Source: Spiro-02 sp964465155
Lineage (GTDB): Bacteria; Spirochaetota; Spirochaetia; Sphaerochaetales; Sphaerochaetaceae
Assembly: GCA_964465155.1 (NCBI GenBank)
Contig: CAYXIH010000048.1
Coordinates: 1-17,179, forward strand
DNA length: 17,179 nucleotides
Direction: 5' to 3'
Under the pieces are notes generated by a model. The model searched no databases. It was not told the origin of the DNA and saw only the letters and a list, made by a program, of their open reading frames with translations. Numbering within the stretch: position 1 is the stretch's first letter; every line of letters starts with the position of its first letter. A program made the translations under genes and the position numbers. Below are positions 12,167-17,179 of this stretch, in pieces.

Positions 12167-13591
12167 ATGCTTTCGTATATCCTTTCCTGCGCAGGCACCA
12201 TTGTCGGCGCATATGCTATATATTTGTTGGTCACTGCGTGGTTGTGCATCCTCAAGCGGGGAAAGACCAAGCCTTCCTACTATGCAGAGCACCCCACCTC
12301 ACGCTTCCGCACGGAGAGCCAGGGCAATGACCGCATTGCCCTGATCGACGACCCACAGGCCGCAGGAAGATGGCGCCTGCAGCTCATCGACGAAGCCCAG
12401 CATTCGCTGGATGTCTGCTACCATACCAACATTGCAGGCGTCTATGCCGATTTGTTCTTCGGCTCGTTGGTCAAGGCGGCCGACAGAGGAGTCCATGTCC
12501 GCTTCATCACCGATGCCATGGTGGGAGGCTTCAAGAACCAGCTAAAGGACTTGGCAGTGCTGATGGAGAGCCATCCCAACATGGAGCTAGGACTCTATGA
12601 ACCCTACAACTGGGCAAAGCCGTGGGTGCTCAACAACCGCTTGCACGACAAGTTCCTCATAGCCGACGGTCAAGTCATGATCACAGGGGGAAGGAACATC
12701 GGCGACAAGCTCTACCAACCTGTAGGCTATGTGGGTGAAGACACGTTCGACCGTGATGTCCTGGTGACACGAAACGACCCACACGGCCCCAGCGTCATAG
12801 ACTCGATCCTCGAATATGGAGAGACACTGTGGAACCTCCCCTACATGCGCAAGAGACAGAGGAAACAAACACAAAAAGCTGAGAAAGCTGCCCAGCGTTG
12901 GAAGCAGGCGTGTGACACCCAACGCCCAAAGCACCCCGAGTTCTATGCGCCGCACATCGACTCTTGGCTTTCGGTGACCGTCCCCACCAACAAGATCACA
13001 GCCGTACACAACCCCATGGGACGTGGCAGCAAAGCCCCTTGGATCTGGGATGAGATGCTCAACCTGTTTGGAAGCGCACGCACGCGTGTACTGGAACAGA
13101 GCCCCTACATCGTCCCCACGACACTCCAGCTCATTGAGCTGGACAACATTGCCAAGAAAGGGATTGCCCTATCCTACCTGACCAACAGCCTCTACTCCTC
13201 ACCCAACATCCCCGGTTTCTCAGGATACCTGCGGCAAAAGCGGCGCATCTGCACCTGGGGTCCCGTATATGAGTACATGGGCCCGGGCTCGATCCACTCC
13301 AAGACTGCCCTTGTGGATGACGACATCTCGATCGTCGGCTCCTTCAACCTCGATCCGAGGAGCCTCCACCTCGACACAGAGACCATGCTCGTCATAGACA
13401 GCAAACCCTTCAACACGATCATCAGCGACATCACGGACATCTGGATCTCAGCAAGCGCCACATATGACCGCAATGGAGGTGTCCTCCCCCCCACGGATGT
13501 GAAGATCCATCTCCACCGTGCCAAATTGCCCAAGAGGATCATCTTCCGCATCGCGGAAATCCTGCTGTGGCCGATCAAGATGCTGGTATAA
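12167..13591 (+). CDS. Phospholipase D/cardiolipin synthase-like protein, paralogue 1
   Basis: This 474-residue protein has one N-terminal membrane helix (about 8-28) and two PLD-type catalytic half-sites. HKD1 is in NNRLHDKFLIADGQ (His160, Lys162, Asp167), followed by GGRN. HKD2 is in GSIHSKTALVDDD (His377, Lys379, Asp384), followed by GSFNLDPRS. Both are intact, so the enzyme should transfer phosphatidyl groups or cleave phosphodiesters. Layout and the GSFNLDPRS motif resemble ClsC/YmdC-type cardiolipin synthases. A basic, helical insert lies between the halves (about 227-247). The start at 12167 has GGAGG five bases upstream; the longer frame to 12065 runs through the promoter and overlaps the divergent gene. 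The second paralogue starts three bases after the stop. Confidence 0.9.
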   Translation: MLSYILSCAGTIVGAYAIYLLVTAWLCILKRGKTKPSYYAEHPTSRFRTESQGNDRIALIDDPQAAGRWRLQLIDEAQHSLDVCYHTNIAGVYADLFFGSLVKAADRGVHVRFITDAMVGGFKNQLKDLAVLMESHPNMELGLYEPYNWAKPWVLNNRLHDKFLIADGQVMITGGRNIGDKLYQPVGYVGEDTFDRDVLVTRNDPHGPSVIDSILEYGETLWNLPYMRKRQRKQTQKAEKAAQRWKQACDTQRPKHPEFYAPHIDSWLSVTVPTNKITAVHNPMGRGSKAPWIWDEMLNLFGSARTRVLEQSPYIVPTTLQLIELDNIAKKGIALSYLTNSLYSSPNIPGFSGYLRQKRRICTWGPVYEYMGPGSIHSKTALVDDDISIVGSFNLDPRSLHLDTETMLVIDSKPFNTIISDITDIWISASATYDRNGGVLPPTDVKIHLHRAKLPKRIIFRIAEILLWPIKMLV

Positions 13592-13593
13592 CC

Positions 13594-15051
13594 ATGAAAC
13601 AGAACAAAGCTTCCCAAAAGAGATACTCCATATCACACATCATTGCATTGGTGGTCCTCGCCTATATCGCATATGTGGTCCTCACTGCCCTCATCCCATT
13701 CCTCTTTGTAGGTGAGACCGAGGACTCATACTTTGACGAACACCCTACCACCAGGTTCTATGGAACCGCAGCCACAGAGGGAAACGACCGCATTGCATTG
13801 CTGGAGACCCCCCTGGATGCTGGGCGCATGCGCCTGCAGCTGATAGAAGAGGCAACGACCAGCTTGGACATCTCCTACCATACCATTGCCGATGGTCCCT
13901 TCTCCGACATGTTCTTCGACGCCATACTCCGTGCCGCCGACCGTGGCGTACAAGTGCGGTTCCTCAATGATGCAATATTGGGTGGCCTGATCGGGAAACT
14001 CGCATATGTGCGCACCGCGTTGCTTGAGCATCCCAACATCCAAGTTGGATTCTATGAGCCGTTCAACATCTTTACCCCCTGGAGGTGGAACAACCGCCTG
14101 CATGACAAATACTTGGTCGCCGACAAAAAAGTAGCCATCATGGGGGGTAGGAACATCACCGACAAGCTCTTTACCCAAGACCAGCAGAGCAACAAGTTCG
14201 TGTTTGACCGGGACGTACTGCTAGTGAGGGGATCGGATGCAGATCCCAGCGTCATCGACCAGATCCTTGAGTATGACCAGTTGCTGTGGAGCCAGGGCTT
14301 CATCAAAGCCAAGACCAGCAACGAGCAATCTGCAAAGGGCCTGCGCATGCAGCAGCGCCTTTCGCAGGCAGCTGCACAAGCTCGTGAAGAGTATCCGCAG
14401 TTCGTCCCCAGCGAACGGGCAGACTACGTGGGGATGACCACGGCGGTGAGGAAGATCACACTGGTGCACAACCCCATGGGAAGAGGAAGCAAAGCCCCCT
14501 GGGTATGGGATGAGATGATGGCCCTCTTTGATGATGCACGCTACTATATTTTCCTGCAGAGCCCCTATATCGTCCCGTTGAAAGGACAGCTACAGCAGCT
14601 GCAGGCGATTGCGGACAGAGGCGTATTGGTCAATTTCCTGACGAACTCGCCTGCCTCCACCCCCAACATCCCTGGGTATTCCGGCTACCTGAGGAGCCAG
14701 CAGAAGCTGATGGGCATCGGCAATGTGTTTGAATATATGGGCCCTGGCTCCATCCATGCAAAGACTGCGCTGATGGATGACCGCATCTCGATCATCGGTT
14801 CGTTCAACCTAGACCCGCGCAGCCTCCATCTCGACACGGAGTCGATGCTGGTCATCGACAGCGAAGCTTTCAACACGACCATGCGCGGCGTCACGGCGCA
14901 GTGGATCGCTGCAAGCTCGCTGGTACTGGAAGACGGGGTGCTGGCACCCCCTGCAAACCCAGCGACACCAATTCGTGAACCCAGCATGTTCAAGCGTATG
15001 GTACTACGCTCCGCACAATACCTGACCTGGCCAATGAATGTCCTGATATAG
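13594..15051 (+). CDS. Phospholipase D/cardiolipin synthase-like protein, paralogue 2
   Basis: This 485-residue tandem relative of the preceding gene has the same architecture. An N-terminal membrane helix (about 15-39) precedes HKD1 in NNRLHDKYLVADKK (His170, Lys172, Asp177) and HKD2 in GSIHAKTALMDDR (His388, Lys390, Asp395), followed by GSFNLDPRSLHLDTE. Long identical stretches are shared with paralogue 1, such as HNPMGRGSKAPW and SPYIVP. The N-terminus, the inter-domain insert (about 238-283) and the C-terminal linker differ. The start at 13594 follows the previous stop by two bases with no clear ribosome binding site, so coupling is likely; an in-frame GTG at 13567 is an alternative. The stop abuts the stop of the convergent TolC-like gene with no spacer. 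Confidence 0.9.
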   Translation: MKQNKASQKRYSISHIIALVVLAYIAYVVLTALIPFLFVGETEDSYFDEHPTTRFYGTAATEGNDRIALLETPLDAGRMRLQLIEEATTSLDISYHTIADGPFSDMFFDAILRAADRGVQVRFLNDAILGGLIGKLAYVRTALLEHPNIQVGFYEPFNIFTPWRWNNRLHDKYLVADKKVAIMGGRNITDKLFTQDQQSNKFVFDRDVLLVRGSDADPSVIDQILEYDQLLWSQGFIKAKTSNEQSAKGLRMQQRLSQAAAQAREEYPQFVPSERADYVGMTTAVRKITLVHNPMGRGSKAPWVWDEMMALFDDARYYIFLQSPYIVPLKGQLQQLQAIADRGVLVNFLTNSPASTPNIPGYSGYLRSQQKLMGIGNVFEYMGPGSIHAKTALMDDRISIIGSFNLDPRSLHLDTESMLVIDSEAFNTTMRGVTAQWIAASSLVLEDGVLAPPANPATPIREPSMFKRMVLRSAQYLTWPMNVLI

Positions 15052-16473
15052 TCAGAAGCCTGAAGGATCCTTGCACAGGTAGTCGACCATGTTGGCAGCG
15101 GTTGCCATGTTCAGCAACTGCCGCTGCATGTCTATCCGCACCGCGCACTCATCCACCTGAGCCTGCAGATACGCCTGCTCCTCGCCATAGCCGGTGTCCA
15201 TGAGTACCTGCTGCTGTGCGACCTTGGACTGGGCGACCTGCTGCTTCAGCACCAGGTACTCAAGGGTCTCCCGGGCAATATCCAATGCCTGCCACTGCTC
15301 TGCGAGCGTCTGGCTGATCGTCAGACGTGCAGCCTGTGTGTCAATCGCGGCATCTACGGTGGCACTCTTGGCCTGCTTGATCGCATTGAGCTTCTTGCCC
15401 CCGTCCCACACAGTCGTCTTCACGGCAATCGTCAGGTTCGCCGTATAGTCATCCTTTCCATACCAGTCTTTCTCAATGAGTGGAAAGCGGGAGCCACCAT
15501 AGCCAAGATTGACAACCAACGCTAAGTCTGGCTTCCAATATACCGAGGCCTCGGCTATCGTCTGTGCAGTCTCGCTGACACCCTGCAGCAACGTCAGCAT
15601 TTGCAAGGAGGGCTGGCGTAGGCTGATCGCCCGCGACTGCATGCTCTGGTACTCCTGCTGCAGCAATTGGATGCCCAGCTGGGAATCTGGCTCATAGGAG
15701 ACCTGCTCCCACGACAAGTCGGCAATGCCCGTGAGTGACTGCAGCGCAAGCATCATCTGCCGCGCCTGGCCTGAGACTTCCAGCTTGGTGACGGACAGTC
15801 CCTTGGCCTGTATCCTGGCCTCCAGCAGCTGCTGCTGGGTGATCATCCCATTGCGCTCACCCTCTTGTGCGATGGAGACCAAGCGGTCGGCATACCCCTG
15901 CTGCTCATCCAACAACGAGAGGATCTGATGCAGGTAGTATGCGGTGTCCAACCGGGTGCGCAGCTCTACGGCAAGCTGGTCTTGGGTACTATCCAAGTTC
16001 AGGTTCCTCACCTGCTGCACCCCTTCATACAACCGTACCGCGTTGGTCAGCTTGCCCCATGTCACCAACGGCTGGGTCACGGACAGGGAGAAGTTGTACA
16101 AGGTGTTCTCCATCCCCTCGTAGATGGTGATGTAGCCCCCTCCCCCTGCGGTGGGAATACCCAAGGCAGCGGCAAGGTCATCTCCATTGACCGTTATCGG
16201 TCCAATGGGGGGATTGAACATGTAGGTGCCCGTCACCTGCAAGTCGATCTGCGGGGAGAATCCTGCCTTTGCGTCCTTGACGTCCAGTCCAGCTTGGTAG
16301 ACTTGCTCACGCAGTTTCCGCAGTTGGGTATTGTCGCGCACCATATGGTCCGTCAAGGATTGCACCCCATAGGGAGGCCCCATGGTCAGTGCAGATGCCC
16401 ACGCCCCTGCACATAGCAATACCGCGGCCACAATGGCCGCAGTCACCCGCTTGCACCACGAACCCTTGCTCAT
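15052..16473 (-). CDS. TolC-like outer membrane efflux/secretion channel protein
   Basis: This 473-residue protein has an N-terminal signal peptide (basic start, hydrophobic core about 9-25, cleavage near AWA-SA). A body follows typical of the outer membrane efflux protein family, with two similar halves of long helices. LREQVYQAGLDVKDAKAGFS and PQIDL (about 53-77) mark the first helix-to-barrel turn. The second half has KPDLALVVNLGYGGS and long Gln/Ala-rich helices near the end. Such proteins form trimeric barrels with periplasmic tunnels for tripartite pumps or type I secretion. The start at 16473 gives an ATGA overlap with the upstream gene; a start 15 bases earlier is possible. No membrane-fusion or pump gene is visible inside the window. 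Confidence 0.88.
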   Translation of the reverse strand: MSKGSWCKRVTAAIVAAVLLCAGAWASALTMGPPYGVQSLTDHMVRDNTQLRKLREQVYQAGLDVKDAKAGFSPQIDLQVTGTYMFNPPIGPITVNGDDLAAALGIPTAGGGGYITIYEGMENTLYNFSLSVTQPLVTWGKLTNAVRLYEGVQQVRNLNLDSTQDQLAVELRTRLDTAYYLHQILSLLDEQQGYADRLVSIAQEGERNGMITQQQLLEARIQAKGLSVTKLEVSGQARQMMLALQSLTGIADLSWEQVSYEPDSQLGIQLLQQEYQSMQSRAISLRQPSLQMLTLLQGVSETAQTIAEASVYWKPDLALVVNLGYGGSRFPLIEKDWYGKDDYTANLTIAVKTTVWDGGKKLNAIKQAKSATVDAAIDTQAARLTISQTLAEQWQALDIARETLEYLVLKQQVAQSKVAQQQVLMDTGYGEEQAYLQAQVDECAVRIDMQRQLLNMATAANMVDYLCKDPSGF

Positions 16474-17179
16474 ATGGTAACCGGCCATGCTGTGATGGCT
16501 GTCATGTTCTGCGTGGTGAGGGTCCCTACCGGCTTGGTGGCCTCCGTGGTCACAAAGGATGTCGCGTAGTATCTGTCCCCAGCATCTGCAATCCCATTCT
16601 TGAAGGCATCTGCGATGATATAGATCTCCTTGCTCAGTGTCTTGGTGGTGTACGATTCATCATCCCAGGTGATTCCATTGCCCAAACCGGTGAAGTTGCC
16701 ATGGGTAACCAACGATCCATTGGCTCCGTCACCCGAGGCGGTGGTCAATACCATTGCACTGGTGTCACCCAGGAGCTCAAGCTGGTTGCTGGCGTTCTTC
16801 ACGGCAAGCCACACATGCAGGCTATCGTTCTCGTCACTGGTGCTGGGTGTTGCCCCCAGGATGTTGATCCTCCCCGAGATCGAAGGGTATGAGAGGCTCG
16901 TGGACTTCACATAGGAAGTCAGGTCGGTTGAGCTTCCGCCGATGCTCTTGGAAAGTTTGTTGGTGGAATCATAGAACGCATAGTCGGAGTTCGGAGAATC
17001 CCCGTTGTACGCCTGCTTCCAAGTAGGCTCATCAGAAGCCTGGACCATGGTGATCTGAATTTCTGGCTCGAACGGTGTTGTAGTGTTGTCCTGGTAGCGG
17101 GGATAGGTCACCACGATCGTACCCGTACCTCCAGCGACAGTACATGCGTCCGTGTTGTTCTTGTCGTAGGTCTTGTAGG
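16470..17179 (-). CDS. Beta-rich exported-looking protein (partial, 5' end outside the window)
   Basis: The frame is open to the window edge, so the N-terminus is missing; about 235 residues are visible. I do not recognise the family. The sequence is rich in Thr, Ser, Asn, Asp, Gly and Tyr and very poor in Cys and Lys clusters. It shows alternating beta-strand patterns (TGTIVVTYPRY, EIYIIADAF, GRINILGATPST), as in surface, cell-wall or fibre proteins. SGRINILG and LHVWLAVKNASNQLELLGD look like beta-sandwich edges. It ends TAITAWPVTI and its TGA overlaps the ATG of the TolC-like gene, so the two are translationally coupled. That suggests export through, or display with, the channel, but this is inference. 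Confidence 0.75.
   Translation of the reverse strand, partial: YKTYDKNNTDACTVAGGTGTIVVTYPRYQDNTTTPFEPEIQITMVQASDEPTWKQAYNGDSPNSDYAFYDSTNKLSKSIGGSSTDLTSYVKSTSLSYPSISGRINILGATPSTSDENDSLHVWLAVKNASNQLELLGDTSAMVLTTASGDGANGSLVTHGNFTGLGNGITWDDESYTTKTLSKEIYIIADAFKNGIADAGDRYYATSFVTTEATKPVGTLTTQNMTAITAWPVTI

Overview
The window looks like chromosome from an anaerobic or microaerophilic bacterium with two membranes. Evidence for anaerobic life is a FeoB-associated iron-uptake protein, rubrerythrin, a flavodoxin-type protein and an oxygen-labile-type L-cysteine desulfidase. Evidence for an outer membrane is a TolC-like channel. A Sphaerochaeta-like spirochaete would fit this content, but that is inference from gene content and general style; no phylogenetic marker here proves it. 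Genes are packed tightly. Four junctions are ATGA stop/start overlaps, two convergent pairs touch or overlap at their stops, and many promoters match TTGnnn-17/18-TATnnT.

Layout. Bases 1-209 (+) hold the probable last codons of feoB and a FeoB-associated Cys-rich membrane protein. Bases 210-685 hold no convincing gene; this stretch is bounded by two copies of a 40-bp palindromic repeat. Bases 686-2304 (-) encode an MscS-type channel with a long Ala/Pro/Lys-rich tail, translationally coupled to a small unknown membrane protein. Bases 2597-2929 (-) encode a small two-TM protein. Bases 3241-6230 (-) encode nagB, mnmA and an alpha/beta-hydrolase lipoprotein, each with its own plausible promoter. 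Bases 6310-6462 (-) are a complete tRNA-Asp(GUC) unit with promoter and terminator.

Bases 6563-8260 (+) are a two-gene membrane operon: a PAP2-family lipid phosphatase overlapping an SdpI-like protein. Bases 8283-9412 (-) encode rubrerythrin and a flavodoxin-like protein, probably for oxidative-stress or electron transfer. Bases 9517-10149 (+) encode a polytopic protein resembling the YjdF/DUF2238 type. Bases 10146-12079 (-) encode a DEDDh exonuclease behind a CyuA/YhaM-type cysteine desulfidase. The desulfidase shares a compact divergent promoter region with two tandem phospholipase D/cardiolipin-synthase-like paralogues (12167-15051, +). Bases 15052-17179 (-) encode a TolC-like outer-membrane protein, coupled to a beta-rich exported-looking protein cut by the window edge.

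The themes are envelope work (MscS, PAP2, SdpI-like, PLD pair, TolC-like, lipoprotein hydrolase), anaerobic redox and sulfur/iron handling (Feo, rubrerythrin, flavodoxin, cysteine desulfidase), and housekeeping (mnmA, tRNA-Asp, exonuclease, nagB). I see no IS element, phage, CRISPR array or obvious defence island. The least explained parts are the repeat-bounded 210-685 spacer, the mscS-coupled small protein, the PAP2/SdpI-like pair, the tandem PLD pair and the TolC/surface-protein pair.
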